Source: Reyranella sp.
Lineage (GTDB): Bacteria; Pseudomonadota; Alphaproteobacteria; Reyranellales; Reyranellaceae
Assembly (NCBI GenBank): GCA_019745575.1
Contig: JAIETA010000141.1
Location: 1 to 45,965, forward strand
Direction: 5' to 3'
Length of the DNA stretch: 45,965 nt
In this document: one piece after another, positions 26,538 through 35,026 of the stretch
How positions within the stretch are numbered: the stretch's first letter is position 1
Layout of the letters: each line of letters starts with the position of its first letter
The notes under the pieces: model-generated
The model's input: only the letters and a program-made list of their open reading frames with translations
Database searches by the model: none
Told to the model about the DNA's origin: nothing
Translations under genes and position numbers: made by a program

Positions 26538-26639
26538 CCCCTCCCGGCGCTACGCGCCACCTTCCCCCGCAAACGGGGGAAGGAAGGTTCTTCTCTTCCC
26601 CTGTCTTCAGGGGAGGTGCCCCGTAGGGGCGGAGGGGTC
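26536..26639. repeat. Compound palindromic element downstream of enolase-family copy 2
   Basis: The outer arms GACCCCTCC (26536-26544) and GGAGGGGTC (26631-26639) enclose smaller hairpins: CCTTCCCCCG with CGGGGGAAGG (26560-26583), CCCCTG with CAGGGG (26598-26613), and GCCCC with GGGGC (26618-26630). The outer arms match the elements at 36494-36631 and 41053-41179. It lies between the converging enolase-family and aspartate dehydrogenase-like genes, starting within the enolase stop codon. Confidence 0.7.
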
Positions 26640-26659
26640 ATGAGCCTCATGACCTGCGC

Positions 26660-27430
26660 TCACGCGGCGACCACTAGCGTCGACGCCAACTGCCGCACCG
26701 ACTTCACCATGGCCATGGCGACCAGCTTGCCGGTCTTGCGGTTCTCCTCGCTCACGGCCACGTCCTCCCTGAAGGTGAAGCGGCCGAAGGCACCCGCAGC
26801 TTCCAGTTCAACGATGTGGGTCGTGATGGTGGGGTCGGCCACGATCACCACGCGCGTGCGGTCGAGGCCAATGCCGGCCAGGGCGGCGGCGGCGGAGATG
26901 TTGACGTTCTGCGGATAGAGTCTTGCGCCTTCGCGGACCGGGCCGTCGAACACGGTGTGGGGCTCCGTCAATTTGTCGAGATCGACCAGCGTCTCGGCCA
27001 CCGTGCCCTTCCAGGCCGACGGATCCTTGCGCACGGTGACGGTAACGCTCTCCAGTCCGCCGACGGCGGCGCTGCTCAATATGTCGAGGGCGCCGATGCC
27101 GGCCGAGGGCAGGATCAGGCGCTTGCCGCTGGCCCTGGCCGCGGCCAGCAGACGCTCGAACAGGGCGGTGTCGGTGAAGGCGCCGACCGAGGTCACGAGA
27201 AAATCCGCGCCGCCTTCCAGCACGCGCAGGCCGTGCGCGCGCACGGCGTCGTGGCCCGCACACTCCGCGACCGCGTCGAACTTATAGGCAAAGAATCGGT
27301 CCGGCTCGTGCGTCAGCAGGCCTTCAGTGCGAGGCCGCTTCACGAGCACGGACACCAGGTCGATGTTCTCTAGCCGTGCCGCTTCGACATGCTTGCCGAT
27401 GGCGCCGTAGCCGATCAGACCGAGCTTCAC
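26660..27430 (-). CDS. L-aspartate dehydrogenase-like protein
   Basis: 256 residues from GTG 27430, starting MKLGLIGYGAIGKHVEAA (Rossmann GxGxxG). It contains DAVAECAGHDAVRAHGLRVLEGGADFLVTSVGAF, LPSAGIGALDILSSA and the conserved end PQNVNISAAAALAGIGLDRTRVVIVADPTITTHIVELEAAGAFG. This pattern is that of aspartate dehydrogenase (NadX-like), oxidising Asp to iminoaspartate with NAD(P), though other amino acids are possible. Its start overlaps the upstream amidase stop by 4 nt. The amidase could release an amino acid or amide product that this enzyme handles (inference). Confidence 0.85.
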   Translation of the reverse strand: MKLGLIGYGAIGKHVEAARLENIDLVSVLVKRPRTEGLLTHEPDRFFAYKFDAVAECAGHDAVRAHGLRVLEGGADFLVTSVGAFTDTALFERLLAAARASGKRLILPSAGIGALDILSSAAVGGLESVTVTVRKDPSAWKGTVAETLVDLDKLTEPHTVFDGPVREGARLYPQNVNISAAAALAGIGLDRTRVVIVADPTITTHIVELEAAGAFGRFTFREDVAVSEENRKTGKLVAMAMVKSVRQLASTLVVAA

Positions 27431-28701
27431 GACAGTCTCTGCTCCACCCAGCGCGCCCAGGCGATCAGATCGTCGTCGCGGCCGCGCGGTCCCACGAGTT
27501 GCACTGAAAGCGGCAGGCCGAACGGGCCCGTGTTGAACGGCAGGGCGATGCAGGGCGTGCCCAGCAGCGTCCAGAAGCGGTTGAAGATCGGGTCGCCGGT
27601 GCTGCCCAAACCCGACGGCGCCTCGCCCTTGGCCGACGGCGCCAGCAGGAGGTCGAACTTCTCCCAGGCCTCGTCGAGCTGGCCCAACGCCAGGCGCTTG
27701 CGCTTCCGGGCGTCGGCGTACTGCTTGCGACTCACCGCGTCGCCTTCGGCCATGACGATGTTCATGACCGGCGAGAAGAGATGTGGGAAGCGGGCGCGCT
27801 CCTTTGCATAGGACTGCGTGGCCTCCCTGGTCATGATGCGGTGTTGCGCCGGCACGAGACCGGTCCAGCCATCGGGCGCCTGCCACTCCCGCACCCGGGC
27901 GCCGGCGGCCCGCAATGTGCGCACGGCCTCGAGCATGTTCTTCTGGTTATACGGCTCGGACATGTCCCACCACGGCGTGCGGCAGAAGCCGATGCGCGGC
28001 GGCCGTCTTGCGGGATCGGCAGGCGCGTGCCCGTAGGCCGCCCGGATGAGCGCCAGGTCGTTGGCTTCGCGGGCGAAGAAGCCCAGCGTATCGAGGCTGG
28101 GCGCATAGGGCTTTATGCCCGTCATGTCGGCCCAGCCGTAGGTGCCCTTGTAGGCCACGACGCCGTTGAAGGCGCCGGGCCGGATCACCGAGCCCGCGGT
28201 CTGCGTGCCGTAGCCCACCGGGACCATGAAGTCGGCAACGGCCGCGGCCGAGCCCGACGAAGAGCCGGCCGGCGTATGGCGAAGGTTGTGCGGGTTGTGC
28301 GTCTTGCCGGCATGGGCGCCGGCGAATTCCGTCGTCACCGCCTTGCCCAGCACGATGGCGCCGGCCTTCACGAGTTGCGTCACGCAGGCGGCGTCGCGGC
28401 CCACGACGTGGTCGCGGTAGATCGGCGAGCCGCAGGTCGTGGGCATGGTCTTGGTCGAGATGATGTCCTTTACGGCAAGTGGAATGCCGTGCAGCGGCCC
28501 GACCGGCCTGGCGCGCTTGTCGAGCAGGTCGGCGCGCCTGAGCGCGCCCTCGGGATCGAGTGCCTCCCAGGCATGGACCTGGCCTTCGCGCAGATCTATG
28601 CGGGCGAGGCAGGCTTCGACGAGATCGCGGGCCTTGAGTCGCTTCTGGGCCATGCGCAGGACGGCCTCGCCGGCCGACAGTTTGTTGGGCGATTTCGCCA
28701 T
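27427..28701 (-). CDS. Amidase signature family hydrolase
   Basis: 424 residues from ATG 28701, preceded on its strand by GGAAGGA. The Ser-cisSer-Lys triad of the family is visible: Lys in GIPLAVKDII, the Gly/Ser-rich loop TPAGSSSGSAAAVADFMVPVGYGTQTAGSVIRPG holding both serines, and GVVAYKGTYG. It would hydrolyse a carboxamide or related C-N bond in the cytosol; no signal peptide is seen. It is the first gene of a minus-strand pair with the aspartate dehydrogenase-like gene and is divergent from the RraA-like gene (78-bp gap). Confidence 0.93.
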   Translation of the reverse strand: MAKSPNKLSAGEAVLRMAQKRLKARDLVEACLARIDLREGQVHAWEALDPEGALRRADLLDKRARPVGPLHGIPLAVKDIISTKTMPTTCGSPIYRDHVVGRDAACVTQLVKAGAIVLGKAVTTEFAGAHAGKTHNPHNLRHTPAGSSSGSAAAVADFMVPVGYGTQTAGSVIRPGAFNGVVAYKGTYGWADMTGIKPYAPSLDTLGFFAREANDLALIRAAYGHAPADPARRPPRIGFCRTPWWDMSEPYNQKNMLEAVRTLRAAGARVREWQAPDGWTGLVPAQHRIMTREATQSYAKERARFPHLFSPVMNIVMAEGDAVSRKQYADARKRKRLALGQLDEAWEKFDLLLAPSAKGEAPSGLGSTGDPIFNRFWTLLGTPCIALPFNTGPFGLPLSVQLVGPRGRDDDLIAWARWVEQRLS

Positions 28702-28779
28702 GCGTCCTTCCCCCTCGCGGCTGCTTGGGGCCATGATGGCCGAGCGTCCATCGAAAGCCCAGCGCCGGAAGGGGAACCC

Positions 28780-29466
28780 ATGCTCGACGATCCGCCTCTG
28801 CTTACCATCAAAGCCGACTTCCCGCGGCCCGATCCGGCCAAGGTGGCGGCGCTCCGGGGCGCGCAGACGTCGCATCTGGTCGATGCCATGGACGGTCGCG
28901 GCGCGCTCGACTGGACGATAAAGCCCTGCGATCCGGCAAATTCGTCGTTCGTCGGCGTGGCCGTCACCTGCCACGCCTTCCCGGCCGACAATCTCGCGCT
29001 GTTCGGCGCCATGGAGGTCGCCCGGCCGGGCGACGTCATCATGTGTGCCAACGATTCCTATCGCCTGACCGCGCTGGTCGGCGACCTGGTGGCCGGCATG
29101 ATGAAGAACGCCGGTCTCGGCGCCCTGGTGACCGATGGCCTCGCCCGCGACCGCGCCGGCATCGTGGCCGCCGGCCTGCCGCTGTTCTGCGCCGGCATCG
29201 TGCCCAACTCGCCGGCCAAGAACGGACCGGGCAGCGTCGGCCTGCCGGTCACGGTGGGCGGCGTGCCGGTGAGTCCGGGAGACGTTGTCGTGGGCGATGC
29301 CGACGGCGTCGTGGTGGTGCCGCAGGCGATCCTGGACGCCACCATCCGGCGGTTGAAGGAAGTCCAGGCGGCTGAAACCAAAGCAGAGGCCGCGGTCAAG
29401 GCGGGCGCCACCATGACGGCGGGCGCAGCCGCCCTGCTGAAGTCGCCGCGTGTCGTGAGGCTGTAG
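28780..29466 (+). CDS. RraA / HMG-CHA aldolase family protein
   Basis: 228 residues from ATG 28780, preceded by GGAAGGGGAA. The fold is recognised from TSHLVDAMDGRG, GDVIMCANDSYRLTALVGDLVAGMMKNAGLGALVTDGLARDRAGI and GLPVTVGGVPVSPGDVVVGDADGVVVVP. The GDL and TDGxxRD motifs match the RraA-like group that includes RNase E inhibitors and 4-hydroxy-4-methyl-2-oxoglutarate or 4-carboxy-4-hydroxy-2-oxoadipate aldolases. The Arg-Asp pair in TDGLARD favours an aldolase/decarboxylase role over RNase inhibition, but this is not proven. Forms a plus-strand run with the VOC and PNPOx genes. Confidence 0.9.
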   Translation: MLDDPPLLTIKADFPRPDPAKVAALRGAQTSHLVDAMDGRGALDWTIKPCDPANSSFVGVAVTCHAFPADNLALFGAMEVARPGDVIMCANDSYRLTALVGDLVAGMMKNAGLGALVTDGLARDRAGIVAAGLPLFCAGIVPNSPAKNGPGSVGLPVTVGGVPVSPGDVVVGDADGVVVVPQAILDATIRRLKEVQAAETKAEAAVKAGATMTAGAAALLKSPRVVRL

Positions 29467-29475
29467 GAGACGATC

Positions 29476-30024
29476 ATGCCCCAAGGTCAGCCGTTCAAGG
29501 TCCAGAAGCTCGGTCACGCCGTCGTCAATGTCGGCGATCTCGAGCGCTCGAAGCGCTTCTACACCGAGGTGCTGGGCTTCAAGGTGTCCGACGTCTATCC
29601 CGGCACCATGATGCCGGGCGGGATGGTGTTCCTGCGCTGCAATGGCGATCACCATTGCCTGGCGCTGGTGGGCGGCGCGCCGCCGGCAGGGGGCGCCGCC
29701 CGGACCCTGCATCACCTGGCCTTCGAACTGGCGACGCTCGAAGAGGTTTTCCGTGCGCGCGACCATCTGAAGCTGCATGGCGTGGAGATCGTCTACGAAG
29801 GTCGCCGCCGTGCGGGCTGCCAGGTCTCGGTCGAATTCCTCGATCCCGACGGCCATCACCTCGAACTCTACTGGGGCGTCGACCAGATCGGCTCCGACGA
29901 TCGTCCGCGTCCCCCGGAAGAATGGCGCCAGACCATGACGCTGGAAGACGCAGTGCGCATCGCGCCGGCCGGCCAGGACACCACGATTCACGATCCGACG
30001 TTGAAGGCGCGCATCGATGGCTGA
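29476..30024 (+). CDS. VOC family (glyoxalase/extradiol dioxygenase-like) protein
   Basis: 182 residues from ATG 29476 after TAGGAGACGATC. It has two vicinal-oxygen-chelate repeats: LGHAVVNVGDLERSKRFYTEVLGF with metal His14, then TLHHLAFEL with a second His and LDPDGHHLELYWG with the terminal Glu. These could coordinate Fe or another divalent metal. Extradiol dioxygenases and glyoxalases share this layout; the exact reaction is not recoverable. The C-terminal 50 residues extend past the typical domain. Confidence 0.9.
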   Translation: MPQGQPFKVQKLGHAVVNVGDLERSKRFYTEVLGFKVSDVYPGTMMPGGMVFLRCNGDHHCLALVGGAPPAGGAARTLHHLAFELATLEEVFRARDHLKLHGVEIVYEGRRRAGCQVSVEFLDPDGHHLELYWGVDQIGSDDRPRPPEEWRQTMTLEDAVRIAPAGQDTTIHDPTLKARIDG

Positions 30025-30625
30025 GAGCACCATGTTTCATGACGGCAACCGTCGCCTGCAAGATCAGTTCGACAGCCGCCGCATCGCCGACCGCCTGGTC
30101 GAGAAGCTGACCCATGTCGAGTTCTCCGACGGCGACCGCGCCTTCATCGAGGGCGCGATGTTCTTCTTCCTGGCGACCGCCGATGATCGCGGCCGGCCCG
30201 ACTGCTCCTTCAAGGGCGGCACGCCGGGCTTCGTGCGGATCATCGGCCCCGGCGAGCTCGCCTTCCCGGACTACGACGGCAACGGCATGTTCAAGAGCCT
30301 GGGCAACATCCTGGCGAACCCGTCGGTCGGGATGCTGTTCATCGACATGGGCGAGAAGCCGCGCCGCGTGCGCGTGAACGGCGCAGCAAGCGTGAGCCGC
30401 GACGATCCCCTGATGAGGACGTTCCCCGGCGCCCAGCTCCTGGTGCGGGTCAAGGCCCGCGCGATCTTTCCCAACTGTCCGCGCTACATCGTGACGCCGG
30501 GCACGAGCGAGCCCTCGAAGTACGCGCCGCGACCGGACTACGCGCCGCCGGAGCCGGCATGGAAGGGTTTTGACGATTTTAGGGACTACATCCATCCCCG
30601 GCAGAAGACGCCCGACGGGGCGTGA
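30017..30625 (+). CDS. Pyridoxamine 5'-phosphate oxidase family (FMN-binding split barrel) protein
   Basis: 202 residues. The FMN-binding split-barrel pattern is visible: FIEGAMFFFLATADDRGRPDCSFKGGTPGFVRIIGPGELAFPDYDGNGMFKSLGNILANPSVGMLFIDMGEKPRRVRVNGAASV, with a likely FMN-binding region in the first strands. These proteins act on flavin or F420 or reduce small molecules. Starts at ATG 30017, overlapping the VOC stop by 8 nt (another ATG at 30032). Its converging neighbour is the RND pump, with a 21-bp gap. Confidence 0.85.
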   Translation: MAESTMFHDGNRRLQDQFDSRRIADRLVEKLTHVEFSDGDRAFIEGAMFFFLATADDRGRPDCSFKGGTPGFVRIIGPGELAFPDYDGNGMFKSLGNILANPSVGMLFIDMGEKPRRVRVNGAASVSRDDPLMRTFPGAQLLVRVKARAIFPNCPRYIVTPGTSEPSKYAPRPDYAPPEPAWKGFDDFRDYIHPRQKTPDGA

Positions 30626-30646
30626 GGCAGCCGCTCCGCCGGAAAC

Positions 30647-33600
30647 TCAGGGCGCAGGTTCTGCGGGTTTGACCGTGGGGGCCGGCGCCTGGCCCAGCAT
30701 GCCCTTGATGCGCTCGCGGCCGGTCTGGAAGGCGACGTAGAGGCCGGGGATGACGAAGATGCCCAGGAAGGAGGCGGCGATCATGCCGCCGAACACCGCC
30801 GTGCCGACCGCGCGCTGGGTGGCCGCACCCGCGCCCGAGGCGATCACCAGCGGCACCAGGCCCAGGATGAAGGCGAACGACGTCATCATGACGGCGCGGA
30901 AGCGCAGCGCCGCGGCGGTCGTCGCGGCGGTGACGACATCCTTGCCCTTGGCGCGTTCCTCCATGGCGAACTCGATGATCAGGATGGCGTTCTTGGCGGC
31001 CAGCGCAATCAGCACCACGATGCCGATCTGGGCGTAGATGTTGTTGTCGAGGCCGCTCAGGAACAGCGCCGCCATGGCGCCGAACAGGCCCACCGTCACG
31101 GACAGCAGCGCCGCGACCGGGATGGCGGTGCTCTCGTAGAGGCCGACCAGGAAGAGATAGGCGAACACCACCGCGAGCCCCAGGATGAAGCCGGTCTGGC
31201 CCGCCGCCGCCTTCTCCTGCAAAGCCGTGCCGGTCCACTCGTAGGCGTAGCCGGCGGGCAGCGTTTCCTTGGCCAGCTTCTCCATCGCCGCCAGCGCCTC
31301 GCCCGAGGAATAGCCCGGGGCGGGCGCGCCGTTGATGGTGACCGAGCGCAGGTTGTTGTAGCGGATGATCGAGGAGGGTGCGGTGACCAGTTCGACGTCG
31401 GCCACCGCCTGCAACGGCACCAGCTCGCCGCTGGCCGAGCGCACGCGGACGCGGAACACGTCGTTCACGGTCTTGCGGTCGGCCGCCTCGGCCTGGACTT
31501 TTACCTGCCAGGTGCGGCCGAACAGGTTGAAGTCGTTGGTGTAGCTGCCGCCCATGGACGTCTGCAGGGCGGAGAAGATGTCGGCGATGTTGACGCCCAG
31601 CGCCTGGGCGCGCTCGCGGTCGAGCTTGAGATTTATCTGTGGCGTGGCAGCACCATAGGTCGTGAACACGCCGGCAAGCTGCGGCACGCCCTGGGCCGCC
31701 ACCATCAGGCCGCGCGCCACCGCCGCCAGGTCGGCCGGCGGGGCGCCGGTGAGGCTTTCGAGCTGGAACTCGAAGCCCGCCGAATTGCCGAGCCCCATGA
31801 TGGGCGGCAGGTTGAAGGCGAAGACGTTGGCCACCGCGACCTGGCTGAACGCGGCGTTGAGCTCCTCGAGGGCGCGGAAGACCGACAGTTTGGGGTCCTT
31901 GCGCTCGCCGAACGGTTTTAGGGCGACGATGACCAGTGCGCGGTTGGGCAAAGCGAGGCCGTCGAGCAGGCTATAGCCGCTCACCGAGAAGATGTTCTGC
32001 AGCCACGGCCGGCCGGCCACGATGCCCTCGACCTGCTCGACCGCGGCCAGCGTGCGGTTGGTCGAGGAGGCGTCCGGCAGCTGCAGCTCGGCCATGAAGG
32101 CGCCCTGGTCCTCGTCGGGCAGGAAGCCCGAGGGCACCAGGCTGCCGAGGCCGCCGGTGGCGGCGACGAAGCCCGCGACCAGCAGCAGGGAGACGACGCC
32201 GCGCCGCGCCAGCGGCGTGACGAGCCGGACATAACCGTCGCGCGTGCGGTCGATGCCGTTCTGCAGCCAGGCAGCGATGCCGGTCGGCTTCTTGCGGTGG
32301 CGCAGGATCAGCGAGCACAGCGCCGGCGACAGCGACAGCGCGTTGATCGCCGAGATCACCATCGACACCGAGACGGCCACGGCGAACTGCGAGTAGAGCT
32401 GGCCGGTGATGCCCGGGATGAAGGCGGTCGGAATGAACACCGACAGCAGCACCAGGGTGATGGCGATGATCGGCCCGGTGACCTGCTGCATCGCCTTCTC
32501 GGTCGCCTCGGCCGGGGTGAGGTGCGGCTCGTGCTCGAGGATGTGCTCGACCGCCTCGACCACGACGATGGCGTCGTCGACCACGATGCCGATCGCCAGC
32601 ACCAGTGCCAGCAGCGAGATGGTGTTGGCCGAGAAGCCCAGCGCCAGCATGACGGCGAAGGTGCCGACCAGCGCCACCGGAACGGCGACGATGGGAATGA
32701 TCGTGGCGCGCAGGTTGCCGAGGAAGATGAAGACGACCAGGGCGACCAGCACGAAGGCCTCGATCAGCGTGTGGATCACGCTCTCGATCGTGGCTTCGAC
32801 GAACACCGTGGTGTCGTACATGATCTCGAAGGCGACGTCGTCGGGCGCCCGCGTTTCGAGTTCCTTCAGCGCCTTGCGCACGCCGCCCGCCGTGGCGAGC
32901 GCATTGGCGCCGGGCAGCTGGGCGATCTGGATGCCCGAGGCCGGCTTGCCGTTGTAGCGCGCGGCCGAGTCGCTGTTCTTGGCGCCCAGTTCGACGCGGG
33001 CGATGTCCTTTACGCGCACCAGCGCGCCGTCGGACGTGGCGCGCACGACGATGTTCTCGAATTCGTCGACCGTCGTCAGCCGGCCCTGCGTCGTGATGTT
33101 GAGCTGGAAGTCGACGTCGCCCATCAGCGGCGCGGCGCCGACCAGGCCGACCGCGGCCTGGACGTTCTGTGCCTGCACCGCCTTGACCACGTCGTTGGGC
33201 GTGATGTCGAGGCTCGACATGCGGTCGAGGTTGAGCCAGACGCGCATCGAGTAGTCGAGCGCGCCGAACAGCGAGGCATCGCCCACCCCCGGCACGCGGC
33301 GCAGCGTGTCGAGCATGCTGATGGTGGCGAAATTCGACAGAAACAGCGCGTCGCGCGTGCCCTTCGGCGAATAGATCGCGACCACCTGCAGGAGCGCCGA
33401 GGACTGCTTCTTGGTGGTGACGCCGTTGCGCTGCACCTCCGGCGGCAGCAGGGCCAGCGCCTGGTTGACGCGGTTGGTCACGTTCACGGTGTTGAGGTCG
33501 GGGTTGGAGCCGACCTCGAAGCTGACGTTGAGCTGGTAGCTGCCGTCGCCGCCCGAGGTCGACTTCATGTAGATCATGCGCTCGACGCCGTTGACCTGGG

Positions 33601-33805
33601 CCTCGATGACCTGGGCCACGCTTTCCTCGACCGCCTGGGCCGAGGCGCCGGGATAGACGGCCGAGACCCGGACCTGCGGCGGCACGATGTCGGGGAACTG
33701 CGCCACCGGCATCGCCGTCATGGCGATCACGCCGGCAATCGAGATGACCGCGGAGATGACGAAAGCCAGCCGCGGCCGGCGGATGAACAACGACGAGATC
33801 GTCAT
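30647..33805 (-). CDS. RND multidrug efflux transporter, HAE1 family inner-membrane pump
   Basis: 1052 residues, the usual length of an AcrB/MexB-type pump, with twelve predicted transmembrane helices in two repeats. The start MTISSLFIRRPRLAFVISAVISIAGVIA is the first helix, and VRVSAVYPGASAQAVEESVAQVIE follows. TM4 carries LALVLAIGIVVDDAIVVVEAVEHI with the two Asp needed for proton relay. The second half has LPAGYAYEWTGTALQEKAA and VVFAYLFLVGLYES. It exports drugs or other compounds with an adaptor and an outer-membrane channel. Stop is 21 bp from the PNPOx gene; it starts 3 nt after the adaptor stop. Confidence 0.96.
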   Translation of the reverse strand: MTISSLFIRRPRLAFVISAVISIAGVIAMTAMPVAQFPDIVPPQVRVSAVYPGASAQAVEESVAQVIEAQVNGVERMIYMKSTSGGDGSYQLNVSFEVGSNPDLNTVNVTNRVNQALALLPPEVQRNGVTTKKQSSALLQVVAIYSPKGTRDALFLSNFATISMLDTLRRVPGVGDASLFGALDYSMRVWLNLDRMSSLDITPNDVVKAVQAQNVQAAVGLVGAAPLMGDVDFQLNITTQGRLTTVDEFENIVVRATSDGALVRVKDIARVELGAKNSDSAARYNGKPASGIQIAQLPGANALATAGGVRKALKELETRAPDDVAFEIMYDTTVFVEATIESVIHTLIEAFVLVALVVFIFLGNLRATIIPIVAVPVALVGTFAVMLALGFSANTISLLALVLAIGIVVDDAIVVVEAVEHILEHEPHLTPAEATEKAMQQVTGPIIAITLVLLSVFIPTAFIPGITGQLYSQFAVAVSVSMVISAINALSLSPALCSLILRHRKKPTGIAAWLQNGIDRTRDGYVRLVTPLARRGVVSLLLVAGFVAATGGLGSLVPSGFLPDEDQGAFMAELQLPDASSTNRTLAAVEQVEGIVAGRPWLQNIFSVSGYSLLDGLALPNRALVIVALKPFGERKDPKLSVFRALEELNAAFSQVAVANVFAFNLPPIMGLGNSAGFEFQLESLTGAPPADLAAVARGLMVAAQGVPQLAGVFTTYGAATPQINLKLDRERAQALGVNIADIFSALQTSMGGSYTNDFNLFGRTWQVKVQAEAADRKTVNDVFRVRVRSASGELVPLQAVADVELVTAPSSIIRYNNLRSVTINGAPAPGYSSGEALAAMEKLAKETLPAGYAYEWTGTALQEKAAAGQTGFILGLAVVFAYLFLVGLYESTAIPVAALLSVTVGLFGAMAALFLSGLDNNIYAQIGIVVLIALAAKNAILIIEFAMEERAKGKDVVTAATTAAALRFRAVMMTSFAFILGLVPLVIASGAGAATQRAVGTAVFGGMIAASFLGIFVIPGLYVAFQTGRERIKGMLGQAPAPTVKPAEPAP

Positions 33806-33808
33806 GGT

Positions 33809-34942
33809 CTACTGCTTCTGCGTCGAAGCTTGCGGCGGCGCGATCGTGGGATTGACGGTCATGCCCGGCCGCACCCGCTGCTGGCCCTGGATGATGATCT
33901 TCTCGCCCGCCTTCAGGCCCTCGGCGATGGCGATCTGCCCGTCGCGCGAAACGCCGGTCTTGACCCGGCGCTGCTCGGCCACGTTCTTGTCGTTCACCAC
34001 GAAGAGATAGGAGCCGGTCTGGTCGAGGGCGACGGCGGCCTGCGGCACCGCCACGACCGTCGGGGCTTTCTCGCCTTCGACGATCACGCGCACCGTCTGG
34101 CCGTCGGTCAGCAGGCCCTCCTTGTTGTCGAACACCGCCCGCACCATCTGGCCGTCGGTCTTGGCGTCGGCGGTGACGTCGATGAAGTCGAGCTTGCCCT
34201 TCGCCTTGTAGAGGTTGCCGTCGGCCAGCCGCAGGCGCACGACGAGCGCGTCGCCCGACGTCGTGTCGCGCCGCGCGTCGAGCAGTTCGCGTTGCGTGAT
34301 GGAAAACAGCACCCGGATGGGGTTCTCGCTGACCACCGTGGCCAGCACGCCCGAGTCGGGGCCGACGATGTTGCCGGGCGAGACCGCGGCGCGGCCGATG
34401 CGGCCGGCGATCGGCGACTTGATCTGGGTGTAGGAGAGCTGGATCTCGGCGTCGCGCAGCTGGGCCGCGGCGTCCTCGAGCTGCGCCTTGGCCTGCAGCT
34501 GTTCCGACAGGCGCTGGTCGTAGGTCGCCTGGGTGCCCGTCTTGCTCCGCAGCAGCTCCTCCGCGCGCGTGAGCTGCAGCTGGGCGTTGGTCAGCGCGGC
34601 CTTGGCGGCATCGCGCTGGGCGACCTTCTGGTCGACCGCGGCCTGATAGGGCTCGGGTTCGATGGTGAACAGCAGCTGGCCTTCCTTGACCTCGTCGCCG
34701 TCGTTGAACTTGCGCGGACCGAGAAAGCCTTTGACGCGAGCCCGCAGCTCGACCTTGTCGACCGCGGCGGCGCGGCCGATGAACTCGGCCTGGTCGGCGA
34801 TCGGCTTCAGCTCGGCCGGCTGGACGAGGACGGCGGGCGGCGGGGCGCCCTGCTGCGCCTCGGCCGAGACGCCGAAAAGCGCCGCCGCCAGACCGGCCCC
34901 GAGAAGCGCCAACATGCCCAAATGCCGCTCTTGCATTGTCAT
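33809..34942 (-). CDS. RND efflux periplasmic adaptor (membrane fusion protein)
   Basis: 377 residues. Signal peptide MTMQERHLGMLALLGAGLAAALFGVSAEAQ. The lipoyl/barrel-sandwich halves are FIGRAAAVDKVELRARVKGFLGPRKFNDGDEVKEGQLLFTIEP and IKSPIAGRIGRAAVSPGNIVG, flanking an alpha-hairpin of about 100 residues (KVAQRDAAKAALTNAQLQLTRAEELL...). It links the inner-membrane pump to an outer-membrane channel that is not encoded here. Starts at ATG 34942 (ATG 34936 is possible) after GAGCAGGAACA. Transcribed divergently from the Kazal-domain gene. Confidence 0.94.
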   Translation of the reverse strand: MTMQERHLGMLALLGAGLAAALFGVSAEAQQGAPPPAVLVQPAELKPIADQAEFIGRAAAVDKVELRARVKGFLGPRKFNDGDEVKEGQLLFTIEPEPYQAAVDQKVAQRDAAKAALTNAQLQLTRAEELLRSKTGTQATYDQRLSEQLQAKAQLEDAAAQLRDAEIQLSYTQIKSPIAGRIGRAAVSPGNIVGPDSGVLATVVSENPIRVLFSITQRELLDARRDTTSGDALVVRLRLADGNLYKAKGKLDFIDVTADAKTDGQMVRAVFDNKEGLLTDGQTVRVIVEGEKAPTVVAVPQAAVALDQTGSYLFVVNDKNVAEQRRVKTGVSRDGQIAIAEGLKAGEKIIIQGQQRVRPGMTVNPTIAPPQASTQKQ

Positions 34943-35026
34943 TGTTCCTGCTCGTCCCTAACGTTCGGACACTGCCTTAATTCGACAAAACGGTCACTGT
35001 ATTTTCGGCTGGGAAAGGAGGGTGTG

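Noticed and set aside
32297-35026. Open frame upstream of the Kazal-domain gene, antisense to the RND pump
   Set aside because: Its sequence is a shadow of the pump and adaptor genes; the real start is ATG 35027, with its own AGGAGGG.
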